Notes: generated by a model from the letters alone, not told the origin. DNA of 64,000 nt from an uncultured Schlesneria sp. (GCA_903840265.1 CAIMFH010000025.1:150758-214757); one strand, 5' to 3'. Numbered from the stretch's first letter, positions 44,932-54,220 are shown. Made by a program: numbers and translations.

Positions 44932-45043
44932 TATGCCACAGATTGCCTGACTCAAACTAGACGGCAATTCGAATAGTTTCGAAATAATGAGAAAAATCTG
45001 CGCGACCCGACGAGCCGCGGCCCCAACTAGCGAAGCGGTCGCT

Positions 45044-45076
45044 GACAGTTTTTGACACCGGAGGACAGTTTTTGAC
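45044..45076. repeat. Two direct copies of GACAGTTTTTGAC, 20 bp apart
   Basis: The 13-mer occurs at 45044-45056 and 45064-45076, a 20-bp period (about two helical turns), upstream of the small membrane-protein gene at 45354. It could be an operator or a relic of a mobile-element end. Confidence 0.6.
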
Positions 45077-45353
45077 GATGGGCGACAAAAAGGCCCTGTT
45101 TTTGGCTGTTTTCCTCAAAAAAGTGCGACTTTACTGACAGATCAGGGAACTCGACAAAGTGCGGCCGCGATGCCGTGCCGGGGCGCGGGTGAGATGTCGC
45201 GACTGGCCGATTTGAGTTGGCGCTTCGGAAACCCGCAGCTTGCGTATTGTGGGAAACCGCACTAATCTCCGCCCCCCAGCACACCCTGTATGACATCCTG
45301 TCTCAGGCATTTCGCGATGCTGGCTCACCTATTCTGGTTTGGAAGGTTGGACC

Positions 45354-45488
45354 GTGAAAGAGCTGTTGATCGTTATTGCCATTGTGGTGATCGGCAGTGA
45401 AGTCGTTCGCGCCTACAACGAATTCGAAGAGCCACAGTCATCGCGAATCTTGCGTCTTGCCGCTGCCGAGCTTCCAGAGCCGAAGTAG
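45354..45488 (+). CDS. Small membrane-anchored hypothetical protein (44 aa)
   Basis: GTG 45354 follows GGAAGGTTGGACC. The 44 residues start with a hydrophobic helix (KELLIVIAIVVIGSEVVRAY) and end in an acidic/Leu-rich tail (RILRLAAAELPEPK). Codon use fits the neighbours. No family was recognised. It may be a membrane anchor or a secreted micropeptide. Confidence 0.5.
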   Translation: MKELLIVIAIVVIGSEVVRAYNEFEEPQSSRILRLAAAELPEPK

Positions 45489-45693
45489 ATCGGACTTTTC
45501 AAAAGCCCTACTCGTGGCTAGGTATCGGTCGGGTGGCTTTGAGTTGCCTGTAACATCGAGTGGCAAACAGCCGACGATGCGTCGTGAAGCGGAGAGAGGT
45601 AGAGCCCAGTTCGCGCGATCACAGCGATATCAGCGGCTTGAAGACACTGGCAGCCCAGAGCGGCCGCCGTAGCACCCGTGGCGCGGACTCCGA

Positions 45694-48030
45694 TCATGAC
45701 TTCTTGGGCCACTTCAGGTGACGATGCAGGAAGTCATAGGTTCCTTGACCGTTGATCGTGTGTGGGCCGTTGAAGAACTCAATCTCGGTTCGGTCGCCGA
45801 TTCCCAGCTTGTTGTAGTGACGTCGCACTTTGGCGTACTCGTAGGCGACCCATTCGTCGAGTCCCACGCCGTCATCGTGGCCTCGTTCGACCATGAATGG
45901 TCGCGGTGTCATCAGCATCGACAACTCGGCATAGTTCGCGACGTTGGCCATGTTCCATTCGAAGATCTCGTATTCGTTGGTGAACACATAGCTGAATGGC
46001 AGGTCCGTTGAAGCGTTCTTGAAGACCCACTCGTTGTAATCCGCCGAACAAATCGACAGGCAATATCCCGGCTCATTTTCCTTTGAAGGGAGCAGTGGCG
46101 GAACGCGAACGGCCGTCTTGCCGCCGTAGCTCAGTCCATAAAATGCCAAGCGGTCTTTATCGACGTTCGGCAGTGATGCCAGCCAGCGCAGTGTCACCAG
46201 GTGCTGGGGGACTATATAGCTGAACAGCGATCGTCCCAGCGGATTGGACTTGCGCTGCAAGGTGCGGAACGCGTCTTTGCCGCGATAGGGGTTTTGCGGG
46301 GCATAGACGATGAAGCCGCGCTTAGCGAGTTCCGCGCTGAACGACTTGTAGGGACCATATCCGGGTGAACCTGGCCCCGTGATCGTATCCATCGGCACCC
46401 CTTCCAGGCCGTGCTGACAAACGACGACCGGCCGTTTTTCGCCCGGCTTGATGCCAGTCGGCCAGAGCAGAATGCCCGCGGCGATCACGTCGGGATACGT
46501 GTCGAGCACCACTTCGTAGCCGGTAAACTCTGTCTCGTCGAGGACTTTGCGAGTGCGTGGGTTCGGCGCCATCGTGGGATCAGGCAGTTTGCCGATCAGC
46601 TCTTGATAAACGTGCTCGCGCAGCTTTTCGCTGGTCGCGACATATTTATCGAGCGATGATCGATCGGCCTGAGCAAACAGCTTGTCGCGAGTCTTGTACG
46701 ACTTTCGCAACGCCTTCTGAGTAAACTCGATCGCCTCGGCCACCTGGCGCTTCTGAACGGCCACGGCGTCGATCGTGTACGGAGGCTTGTTGGTTGCCGT
46801 CCGAACGTGTTCGGTGAACGTGGTGACACCGAGGCTCTTCGCGAACACTTCCGTCGCCATCCCACTTCCCGGGATGCCGCGCCCATCGGCACGGTTGTTG
46901 ACGAGTTGAACCTTATTCGAGACTCCAAGCTTTTCGTAAATCGGTTGGACGCGTTTGAATTCTGACTGAACCGCGGCGAGGTCCGCGGTTTTGATCTGTC
47001 CCGGGGCCGCTCCCCCTCGTCGGCCTTCTCTGATCGGCAGTGGTCCGTCCGTTTCGGGGATGGCGCACGCTTCGAGGATTAGCGGGCGCGGCGCGATCAT
47101 CCCTGCGATCTCGGCATCGCCAAACTCGGTCAGTAGATTCCAGACGTTGCGATCAATCGGCTCTTGCCAGACGCCCTCGCGAGGTCGAAAGTAGCCGCTG
47201 ACCAGCACGGCGGCGATGCGTGGATCGATTGCGGCGCTGTACAACGCGATCTGACCACCGTCACCAACGCCTGCGACGCCAATCGGCAGACTGCCGCTCG
47301 CTTTATCGGCCTGCAATAGATTAACCGCGGCCAGCACTTTTTGAACCTCGTAGCCTAACACATGTCGGCCCACTTCAAAGGCGGAGCGGTAGACCCATTC
47401 GCGATGGGTCTGATTCGTCATCGCGATCTCAGGATTGCCCGCGAATTCATCGTCGCGACTGATCAGCGTGGGGATGACAACACGGAAGCCGTTCGACGCT
47501 AAGAGGTGGGGCAGATCGGACACAACTTTCAGATGCTCGTGAATGGCTCCACAAAACTCGGCAGGGGACCAACGTGAATCGGGAATGGCAATGACGACCC
47601 CCTGCGGCTTGCCGACCGGGTCCAGAATCAAGCCTTCCGCGGTCATGCCGGGAAGCACCGCCCAGCGGACAGGGCGAACCGAATAGAGTTCTTTCGTCAC
47701 CTGCGGTGAATGCTCGGTGTATTCGAAGCGAGTCGCGGGAACGCGTTGATCGACGACACCGATGATTGTCCGAAACTTCTCGCGATACGGGGCCATGCTC
47801 TTGTCATAGGCCTCCGCGCTGCTGAAGTCCCGTTTCCAGAGTGACTCACGCTGCTCTCGCGCCTGCTCAATCTCTTTCAGGCAGAAGCGATCGATCCCTT
47901 CGACCATCAAGACATCAAGCGGCTTGTCGGCCGTCAGGGGTTCGGTCCCCGGAAACGTCGCGGGGCGTTCCTGCGCCAGGGCCACGGTGGCGCACAATGT
48001 GATCGTTGCCACCATCGTCAACAGACGCAT
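45694..48030 (-). CDS. Secreted tandem alpha/beta-hydrolase (acetyl-xylan-esterase/dienelactone type)
   Basis: The 778-residue protein starts at ATG 48030 (GAGAG five bases upstream); the frame is open to 48153. It has a signal peptide ending near ALAQE. There are two hydrolase-like halves. In the first, the nucleophile elbow reads AGVGDGG, with Asp in place of Ser. The second half (about residues 520-778) has PVVVCQHGLEG, the intact elbow GLSYGG (S634) and a C-terminal FFNGPHTINGQG with the likely His. It belongs to the planctomycete polysaccharide-esterase-like secreted hydrolases; the substrate is unknown. The first half is probably a non-catalytic or binding copy. Confidence 0.85.
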   Translation of the reverse strand: MRLLTMVATITLCATVALAQERPATFPGTEPLTADKPLDVLMVEGIDRFCLKEIEQAREQRESLWKRDFSSAEAYDKSMAPYREKFRTIIGVVDQRVPATRFEYTEHSPQVTKELYSVRPVRWAVLPGMTAEGLILDPVGKPQGVVIAIPDSRWSPAEFCGAIHEHLKVVSDLPHLLASNGFRVVIPTLISRDDEFAGNPEIAMTNQTHREWVYRSAFEVGRHVLGYEVQKVLAAVNLLQADKASGSLPIGVAGVGDGGQIALYSAAIDPRIAAVLVSGYFRPREGVWQEPIDRNVWNLLTEFGDAEIAGMIAPRPLILEACAIPETDGPLPIREGRRGGAAPGQIKTADLAAVQSEFKRVQPIYEKLGVSNKVQLVNNRADGRGIPGSGMATEVFAKSLGVTTFTEHVRTATNKPPYTIDAVAVQKRQVAEAIEFTQKALRKSYKTRDKLFAQADRSSLDKYVATSEKLREHVYQELIGKLPDPTMAPNPRTRKVLDETEFTGYEVVLDTYPDVIAAGILLWPTGIKPGEKRPVVVCQHGLEGVPMDTITGPGSPGYGPYKSFSAELAKRGFIVYAPQNPYRGKDAFRTLQRKSNPLGRSLFSYIVPQHLVTLRWLASLPNVDKDRLAFYGLSYGGKTAVRVPPLLPSKENEPGYCLSICSADYNEWVFKNASTDLPFSYVFTNEYEIFEWNMANVANYAELSMLMTPRPFMVERGHDDGVGLDEWVAYEYAKVRRHYNKLGIGDRTEIEFFNGPHTINGQGTYDFLHRHLKWPKKS

Positions 48031-48084
48031 GTCAGCTCTCCGGTTGGTCATCAGCGAAGGACTTGCCAAGGGATGGCCTGGTAG

Positions 48085-48158
48085 GGTGCGTGTAGTCTTT
48101 GGAACGCACCACGAACGATAGTGAAGACAGATGGTGCGTTTCGAAGACTGCACGCGCC
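48085..48158 (+). repeat. 27-bp inverted repeat (REP/MITE-like) with 20-nt loop
   Basis: Arms at 48085-48111 and 48132-48158 pair over all 27 positions if G-U pairs are allowed. The four non-Watson-Crick positions are all G-U on the plus-strand RNA and C-A or A-C on the minus strand. The arms carry GGTGCGT/ACGCACC ends, as in the GTAGGGTGCGT palindromes scattered in several bacterial groups. It sits between two minus-strand genes. Confidence 0.8.
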
Positions 48159-48173
48159 GTACGCTGAGGGCTG

Positions 48174-48629
48174 CTAGCCTTTGGTGCCAACGTTGATGAC
48201 TTGATAGCCCGAATCGGGATCGTTGCCGAAGGCTTCAATCCGGCCGCGGATCTGGCAGACGTGCTGACAGAGCGAACCCGCGAAGGTCGGCATCACGTTG
48301 GAGGGGAATTGGAATGTTCCCTCGAACGACTTGGTTTCACTGGGAGCCAGCACGAACGCCGGCGAGATTTGAATGGTCTGCTGGACGGTCGTCTTGGAAC
48401 GGTTGATCTCTTCCTTGGACGAGTCATCCTTAAAAGAGACTCGTTCTTCGGCCCAGACATCGACATAGACACCCTTCGACTTCAGCTCGGCCCCGGTCGA
48501 CGTGGCGGTGATCTTCACGCTGACGGTATCGCCGGGAAAAACGCAGGCTTGCTGCAGCTGAATTGTCACCTTGGCCGCGCCGCCGGTGACCGCATTGACC
48601 ATACTCTTGACTTTGTCGAAAAAGCCCAT
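48174..48629 (-). CDS. Spo0M/arrestin-like protein
   Basis: The 151-residue protein starts at ATG 48629; the frame is open to 48701. The start MGFFDKVKSMVNAVTGGAAK and the beta-sandwich pattern VTIQLQQACVFPGDTVSVKITATSTGAELKS (split here across two strands), VYVDVWAEE, AFVLAPSETKSFEGTFQFP and a C-terminal VINVG fit the SpoOM (Spo0M) arrestin-fold family. In Bacillus it influences sporulation and cell division; the role in planctomycetes is unknown. No signal peptide is visible, so it is cytoplasmic. The hydrolase gene follows 144 bases downstream across a palindromic repeat. Confidence 0.8.
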   Translation of the reverse strand: MGFFDKVKSMVNAVTGGAAKVTIQLQQACVFPGDTVSVKITATSTGAELKSKGVYVDVWAEERVSFKDDSSKEEINRSKTTVQQTIQISPAFVLAPSETKSFEGTFQFPSNVMPTFAGSLCQHVCQIRGRIEAFGNDPDSGYQVINVGTKG

Positions 48630-48860
48630 GATCCGCCCTTCAGAAGAGGTGAGTGACCCGAGTGCGATGTCAACTCTCCAATTCTGAGTCTGAAATTGCA
48701 AGCTAGTGCTGATAGCACTTACGTGTCGCGATGAAACATGGGTTAGACTAAGTGGATTTCTGCTCGCGGGACGCCACAGTTAGGCGTGATGCGCTCTAAC
48801 TCGGTGCCGACATCTCGCAAGGCCGCTGCGGACGTTTCCATTCCCTGCTTTGGACAACGA

Positions 48861-49037
48861 ATGAAAGCCTATCTCCTGACTACGATTACGATCTTCGGGT
48901 TGATCACCGGCGCTCATGTTCTGCGGCTGTACTATGAACCGCAGGTCGCGACTGAGATCGCATTCATGCTGCTGACGCTGCTGAGTGCAGGACTGTGCAT
49001 GTGGGGGATCCTCCTGTTGCTGCGTACGTCAAGATGA
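48861..49037 (+). CDS. Small two-helix membrane protein (58 aa)
   Basis: ATG 48861 gives 58 residues with two TM helices (AYLLTTITIFGLITGAHVL and FMLLTLLSAGLCMWGILLLL) joined by a short loop RLYYEPQVATEI. A longer frame from 48786 is possible but has no RBS and would add a hydrophilic leader. No family was recognised. It converges with the FG-GAP gene 26 bases away. Confidence 0.6.
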   Translation: MKAYLLTTITIFGLITGAHVLRLYYEPQVATEIAFMLLTLLSAGLCMWGILLLLRTSR

Positions 49038-49063
49038 TTGCCATGCGGATTGGCAGTTGCGAA

Positions 49064-52000
49064 CTATTTTGAGAGTCGTCGCGCATATTCTTCACCTTCG
49101 ACCAGCAGCCATTCGGTATCGCAGGTCAGATCTTTCAGGGTCATCGATTCACCCCCGAGCCAAGTGATTGTCACCACATCGATCGTTGAACTGGTTCCCA
49201 ATCCGAAATGCAGTTTGCGTTCGTTACTTGCCTGGTAGCCGTCACCAGCGGTCAGTTGTTGGGTCCAGGTTCGATTACCTGAGGTCAGCGTCACGCTGGC
49301 TCCGATCGCATCGCGACTTAACTTTGTGCCGACGATGTGCAGCGTGAAGAAATGCCCATGACTCGTCGTGCGATTCGTCACTAACCCGGCGGGGGCCATC
49401 ATGTTCGAGACCGCAAAATCATCGAGCCCGTCGCGGTTCCAATCGAGTCTCGCGAGACCTCTGCCCAAGTGCTTCCGCGAGAAGTAGTCTCCCAGTTGCG
49501 TGGCGGGGACTTCACTGAATTTCCCTCGACCGAGGTTTCGAAAATACTGGGGCGGCATCTGATAGGCTTGATGCAGATGCGAGAGATCGAAGACGTGACC
49601 ATTGGTGATGACCAGGTCGGGCCAACCATCAAGTTCTCCATCAAGGAACTGAGTCCCGAACCCAAGCGTTTTCCACGTCGGTGCGTTCAGGCCACTCGAA
49701 ACGATGGCATCGGTAAAGGCGCCTCCGGCGGCTTCTTGAACGAACAACGACTTCGCCTGGTCCGCGTACGTTGTGGAGAACAGATCTAGGCGACCATCAC
49801 CATTGGCGTCACCGGCTGCGACCCCCATCCACGCCGCGGACAATCCGTCGTGGCTGAGAGCGAGTCCAGAGACCAAAGCCTCGTCCGTAAATCTTGGGGA
49901 TGCTCCGGCCGGCTCCACCTGGTTGACGAAATAGAAGTTGGGGACCGAATCGTTGGCGACAAACAAATTGAGGCGCCCAGTTCCCGAGAAATCGGCGGCT
50001 ACGATTCCCAGGCCTTTGCCATTCGGGACATCGATCCCCGACGACTCGGTGACATCTTGAAAGCGCCCGTCGCCCAAGTTGAGATAGAGTTGATCGGGCT
50101 CGGCATGGAACCCGCCCGGTCCACAAGTACGAGCTTCCTCACCGCGAATGCAGAGTGTTCGCGGTGCCTGGGCGATGCTGAGGTAGTTCACGTCGTACAG
50201 ATCCGGCAAACCGTCGCCGTTGATGTCGGCCAGCAGACAACTATTGGTCCATCGTTCCGAGATGATGCCGGCTGCATCGGTGACATCGACAAAAGTTCCG
50301 TCCCCCTGGTTCTGATACAGTCGATTGCGTCCGATGTTGGCCACGTAGAGATCGGGAAAGCCATCATTGTTGAAATCGCCAACCGTACAACCCTGACTGA
50401 AACTGCGATCACCGAGACCAGAGGGCTCTGTGGCATCGGCGAAGGACTGTCCGAGGCGATTACGGAACAGCACATCAGGCGGTCGGATGGCTGATGGGCC
50501 GAGTTCCCAAGGTCCGGCTTGCGTGAAGTAGATGTCGGGCCAGCCATCCAGATCGAAGTCGAGCACCGCCACGCCACCCCCCATCGATTCCAGCATGCGC
50601 GTCGTTTCAGCCTGTGGCTCGTGGCCATTGTCGTAGCGAAAGTTCAAGCCGACGCTGGCGGCGACATCTTCAAACTGAACGCTGGATTCAGTTTCCACCT
50701 GATCGCTCGTGACGGGAGGATGTCGCGAGGTGGGATGTCCCAGAGCGATATGGGTGCTTGGTTGGTCGGTCACATTTTTCCAGGATGGCAACGGCTGGTC
50801 GGAAAGATCGAGTACTTGGCCCAACTGGAAATCGACAAGGGTGCGGGGCATCTCGGGCCGCAAGCGAGCCTGTAATCTGCGAACGGTTGTTTGCGCCACT
50901 TCGATGGCTGGATCTCCCACACTGTGACCGTAAGCCCAACCCCAGGCTTCCCAGATTCGACCCAGAGACTCGTTCAACTGAGCGGCCTCCGTCATTAATT
51001 GAATGCTCTGAGGATTCTCATAGATCCGATCTACCAGATACGCCAGTTGCTCCAGCAATGCGGCTCGCTTGAAGCATGGTTGAGAATCGTCTGGGCGTCC
51101 GATCTCGCGTAGCAATTGGCCAAGTTGATAACAAGCAATGCGATGATTCGGGTCCAGTCGCAGTGCCTCCCAGAAACAGCGCGCGGCAACATGGGGCTGG
51201 GCATGCGTCCGAGCCCAGTGACCTCGGACCACCCAGATCTCTGGATGCCAAATTTTCTGGGGCAGCTTCACATGCCATTCTAGAAAGTCGCGGGCCACTG
51301 CACGCTGCTGCAAGAGCGAACCCCAGCGGGCCTGCGCTTCTTGCGAATCCGAATTGACGGCAACAATTTGTCGCAACAATGGTTCGGCGGTCTCAAAGTC
51401 CTGACCACTGAGAGCTTCTCGAGCTTGCCCCAGTAGCGGCAGCGGATCGTCGGGCTGTGCCGAGCGACAACGTTTGACGAATTCGGCATCGTTCACCACG
51501 GGTTCGCCGGCTGCGAGCATGACGAGGTGATCTGGCGTGAAACGACCCGACTTTAGCGCTGCAAACAATAGGGCCGAGGCCTCGAACGCGCGGCCTTCGA
51601 TCCCCAGCAAGTAGGCCAACTGATTCGAGGCTGCCATGTCCGAAGAATCGGCTTCGACCATTCGTCGCAGGAATCGCTCGGCAGCTTGAGCATGACCGAG
51701 CCGCTGAGCGATCTCGGCAGCGGTGCGAACGCAGGGGAGACAGGCAGGATTGGACTGATTCGCCGGGCCCTGCAAGTAGTGCAACGCCTTCACGTCCTGA
51801 TGTTGAGCGACTGCGGCTCGCGCGGCCATCATCGCAGCGCGGCAATCGTGGGGATGTCGACCAAGTACCTGGGCCGCGAGTGCTTCGGCATCGGCAAATC
51901 GATGCTGAGTCAATCGCTGCTGCGATTCCGTCAGCAGCGATTCGTTGGATCGCGTAGCAGCGCTGATGAACCAGATTACCGTTGCCAGCACCAGCAGGCT

Positions 52001-52069
52001 CGTCGACGCGATGACGACCCGTTTCAGCTTCCTGCGATATGCCAGATCCGCCCCTATCGGGTGCGTCAT
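49064..52069 (-). CDS. CRTAC1-type FG-GAP/ASPIC-UnbV protein with N-terminal TPR region
   Basis: The 1001-residue protein starts at ATG 52069, overlapping the lipoprotein stop by four bases. One TM helix (about residues 17-38) anchors it. Residues about 45-430 are tetratricopeptide-like helices. Residues about 480-860 are FG-GAP/VCBS repeats with Ca-binding DxDxDG loops (LDFDLDGWPDIYF, GDFNNDGFPDLYVAN, ADINGDGLPDLYDVN, GDANGDGRLDLFS, LDWNRDGLDDFAVSN). The C-terminal about 120 residues are the ASPIC/UnbV domain (ASVTLTSGNRTWTQQLTAGDGYQASN). The propeller should face outside the cytoplasmic membrane; the ligand is unknown. Confidence 0.92.
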   Translation of the reverse strand: MTHPIGADLAYRRKLKRVVIASTSLLVLATVIWFISAATRSNESLLTESQQRLTQHRFADAEALAAQVLGRHPHDCRAAMMAARAAVAQHQDVKALHYLQGPANQSNPACLPCVRTAAEIAQRLGHAQAAERFLRRMVEADSSDMAASNQLAYLLGIEGRAFEASALLFAALKSGRFTPDHLVMLAAGEPVVNDAEFVKRCRSAQPDDPLPLLGQAREALSGQDFETAEPLLRQIVAVNSDSQEAQARWGSLLQQRAVARDFLEWHVKLPQKIWHPEIWVVRGHWARTHAQPHVAARCFWEALRLDPNHRIACYQLGQLLREIGRPDDSQPCFKRAALLEQLAYLVDRIYENPQSIQLMTEAAQLNESLGRIWEAWGWAYGHSVGDPAIEVAQTTVRRLQARLRPEMPRTLVDFQLGQVLDLSDQPLPSWKNVTDQPSTHIALGHPTSRHPPVTSDQVETESSVQFEDVAASVGLNFRYDNGHEPQAETTRMLESMGGGVAVLDFDLDGWPDIYFTQAGPWELGPSAIRPPDVLFRNRLGQSFADATEPSGLGDRSFSQGCTVGDFNNDGFPDLYVANIGRNRLYQNQGDGTFVDVTDAAGIISERWTNSCLLADINGDGLPDLYDVNYLSIAQAPRTLCIRGEEARTCGPGGFHAEPDQLYLNLGDGRFQDVTESSGIDVPNGKGLGIVAADFSGTGRLNLFVANDSVPNFYFVNQVEPAGASPRFTDEALVSGLALSHDGLSAAWMGVAAGDANGDGRLDLFSTTYADQAKSLFVQEAAGGAFTDAIVSSGLNAPTWKTLGFGTQFLDGELDGWPDLVITNGHVFDLSHLHQAYQMPPQYFRNLGRGKFSEVPATQLGDYFSRKHLGRGLARLDWNRDGLDDFAVSNMMAPAGLVTNRTTSHGHFFTLHIVGTKLSRDAIGASVTLTSGNRTWTQQLTAGDGYQASNERKLHFGLGTSSTIDVVTITWLGGESMTLKDLTCDTEWLLVEGEEYARRLSK

Positions 52070-52476
52070 TGGGTCGATGTCAAAGTGAAGTCGGTACTGC
52101 CGGGTGCTTCGGTCAGATCCTTCTCCAAACGAGAGGCCGAGTTGTATTTTTCGGGAATCACTTCCGTGGTGATGCTGATCATCGGGCTATCTTTGGAACC
52201 GGGATACGCGGGCTCGGTCCGTACAAGCTTTGGATAGTTGATGCGGACGACTTTGACGCCAGGTTCCACGCGCGTCTCGTAGTTGCCGTCCATGATACTG
52301 GCGCTGACAGAGCCGCCTTTGCCGTCCTTGGGTTCGAACGAGATCGTGCCACCTTCAACCGGCTTGCCATCGAATGTGACTTTGCCTTTGACCGTCAGCG
52401 TCGCGCGACGACTGGTCGATCCACCACAGCCAATCATTGAGACCACGAGAGCAACGACAAGAATTCGTGAGATCAT
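52066..52476 (-). CDS. Small lipoprotein with carboxypeptidase-regulatory-like beta-sandwich
   Basis: The 136-residue protein has a signal peptide with lipobox SMIGC (lipidated C17) and then a transthyretin/carboxypeptidase-regulatory-like sandwich (VKGKVTFDGKPVEGGTISFE, GSVSASIMDGNYETRVEPG). Lipoproteins of this kind regularly follow DUF1559 genes in planctomycetes. It is probably anchored to the membrane, facing outward. It sits 127 bases after DUF1559 and is coupled to the FG-GAP gene. Confidence 0.88.
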   Translation of the reverse strand: MISRILVVALVVSMIGCGGSTSRRATLTVKGKVTFDGKPVEGGTISFEPKDGKGGSVSASIMDGNYETRVEPGVKVVRINYPKLVRTEPAYPGSKDSPMISITTEVIPEKYNSASRLEKDLTEAPGSTDFTLTSTQ

Positions 52477-52548
52477 GGGTGCGGACTCTTCAAGTGATGT
52501 ACGAAGAAGGTGATCCTGGTCACTTGCCAGAAATCAAAACGACGCAAA

Positions 52549-52578
52549 CCTTGGGATCGCCAGACGACGATCCCAAGG
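52549..52578 (-). terminator. Hairpin between the DUF1559 and lipoprotein genes
   Basis: A perfect 11-bp stem (CCTTGGGATCG / CGATCCCAAGG) with an 8-nt loop, 26 bases after the DUF1559 stop, is followed on the minus strand by a moderately T-rich run (TTTGCGTCGTTTTG). It could attenuate transcription into the lipoprotein/FG-GAP genes. Confidence 0.6.
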
Positions 52579-52603
52579 TGGCGGTTGAACAACTGAGTGG
52601 CGT

Positions 52604-53584
52604 TTAGAAATCGCCGAGAACTTCGCTGCCGCGTATCGAACTGACGCCGCGCCACACATTCGTGTCGACGTTGTTAGATACGAACCGTACGGCTCCGTCG
52701 CACATGACCGTCTGGATTCCGCCGACGTGCTTGCTGCGTGAGGTGAAGATCTGCTGCATCACGTCGCCATTCGTCGTGCATCCGGGGATGCCGTTCAGAG
52801 ATGTCGTGGGCGGACAGACTTGAGAGATCTCGAATGATGGCGAGTTTGGTGTGTATCGTCCCATGGCAGCTCCCGCGCGGCCAAGGATGTCGGCGATGTT
52901 TCCGTCATAACCGGTCCCGTTTGGCGCGATGACTTCCATGAAGAGAGCGGTGTTACTGGTGCCGTCGTTGATGTCGGCGATTTTGACTCGAACGCCATTA
53001 CCGAACGGGGCTCCCCAGAAGGTATCGGTGGGTGCAGAGCCGAGTGATTGGCCACCCCAGTTGGTGTTCCCATAGTTGGGCATGTAGTTGGTTCGCAGTC
53101 GAGCCCACCCGCCGCCGAATTCGTTTTCCTTGATTCCATCGGAAGGACAGCCATGGAGGGCAATCTTCGTGGTCTTGGCCTTCCAGTTTCCATCCCACGG
53201 TGCCCCCGCGTTGACCCCGCGATCACATCCAACCGGCTCGGTCGAGTTAATCGCATTGAACATCGGTGCCTGATCGACATAGGGCATCAACGCCACGTAC
53301 CAGTTGGTCTCATGGAACCAACTGCCACCGTTGCCACAACCGCGATTGCCGATACCCGTGTCGTACCCCATCAACTTACCCAACGGGAGCAAATTGTATG
53401 TATCGTGATAGGTATGCGTCGCAATCCCGAGTTGCTTAAGGTTGTTCTTGCACTGTGTTCGCCGGGCCGCTTCACGCGCTTGTTGTACTGCAGGAAGCAA
53501 CAGTGCAATCAGGACCGCAATGATCGCGATCACGACCAGCAATTCGATTAGCGTAAACGCTTTTCTTCGCCACTGTCTGTGCAT
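52604..53584 (-). CDS. DUF1559 (SBP_bac_10) prepilin-like protein
   Basis: The 326-residue protein starts at ATG 53584 with GGAGG upstream. The N-terminus RRKAFTLIELLVVIAIIAVL is a type IV prepilin signal with the cleavage site before the FTLIE helix. ARRTQCKNNLKQLGIATH is the DUF1559 hallmark, and the C-terminal IFTSRSKHVGGIQTVMCDG, followed by AVRFV, is the H-X9-DG ending. This family has dozens of copies per planctomycete genome; a pseudopilin or surface role is inferred. It heads a group with the lipoprotein and the FG-GAP protein. Confidence 0.95.
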   Translation of the reverse strand: MHRQWRRKAFTLIELLVVIAIIAVLIALLLPAVQQAREAARRTQCKNNLKQLGIATHTYHDTYNLLPLGKLMGYDTGIGNRGCGNGGSWFHETNWYVALMPYVDQAPMFNAINSTEPVGCDRGVNAGAPWDGNWKAKTTKIALHGCPSDGIKENEFGGGWARLRTNYMPNYGNTNWGGQSLGSAPTDTFWGAPFGNGVRVKIADINDGTSNTALFMEVIAPNGTGYDGNIADILGRAGAAMGRYTPNSPSFEISQVCPPTTSLNGIPGCTTNGDVMQQIFTSRSKHVGGIQTVMCDGAVRFVSNNVDTNVWRGVSSIRGSEVLGDF

Positions 53585-53851
53585 GGTGGACCTCCAGGAA
53601 ATGAGATTAAAAAGATGAGATGTGAGTAGAGACAGAATTGCTCAAATCTCAGTCTATGCTTCCTGGAATATAACAGCAATGACATTTTTCGGACAATAAA
53701 TTGCCACGTTTTGCGGCGAAATGCATCAGACATTTTCGGGTGAATTGGCTACAACTTAAGGGTTTGCAAGCTGTGGCATCGTTGTGATGGTTCACGCCGA
53801 GATGGTTTTGAACGTTAAATTCGCGATCTGGAAGTCGGCGATTCGTTGTAT

Positions 53852-54220
53852 TCAGCGGCCGACGTAAACACCGAATCCGGGGCTGCTGTAGCCGAAGCCG
53901 ACACCGCGCGGGCCACCCATAATCCCGTAGGAATAAGGGGGAGCATAGACTGGTGGTGGCGGTGGAATAACGACGGGAGGCGCCATTGGAACAGGTGGCG
54001 GCACCAGAATTGGTGGGGCCGCGTAGACCGGCGCAGACATGTATGGCGGCGGCACGACAACCACAGGTGGCGGGGCGAACACCGCGACGCCGAAGCCTGG
54101 ACCGCGATAGCCGTGATGATAGGGATGGGGATGTCCCCATCCATGGTTGGCGGATGCGGATTGCATGGCGACTGCAAGAACGCCACCGAAAACTATCGCA
54201 GCCAATGCCCGTAACAACAT
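53852..54220 (-). CDS. Secreted Pro/Gly/Tyr-rich small protein
   Basis: The 122-residue protein starts at ATG 54220 and has a signal peptide ending near ASANHG (about 24), then a His/Gly/Tyr patch (HGWGHPHPYHHGYRG) and Pro/Val-rich repeats (APPPVVVVPPPYM, PPILVPPPVPMAPP, PPPPPVYAPPYSYG) and a Gly/Tyr tail. Low complexity suggests an extracellular or cell-wall-associated polypeptide; no family function is known. Confidence 0.7.
   Translation of the reverse strand: MLLRALAAIVFGGVLAVAMQSASANHGWGHPHPYHHGYRGPGFGVAVFAPPPVVVVPPPYMSAPVYAAPPILVPPPVPMAPPVVIPPPPPVYAPPYSYGIMGGPRGVGFGYSSPGFGVYVGR

Larger units (their letters stand above)
44584..45353. other. Long non-coding stretch with structured sequence
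   Basis: These 770 bases hold no convincing protein gene. Two signals were found: a GC-rich self-complementary block at 44871-44931 that could be a structured RNA, and two copies of a 13-bp direct repeat at 45044-45076. The last part presumably carries the promoter of the small gene at 45354. Confidence 0.5.
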
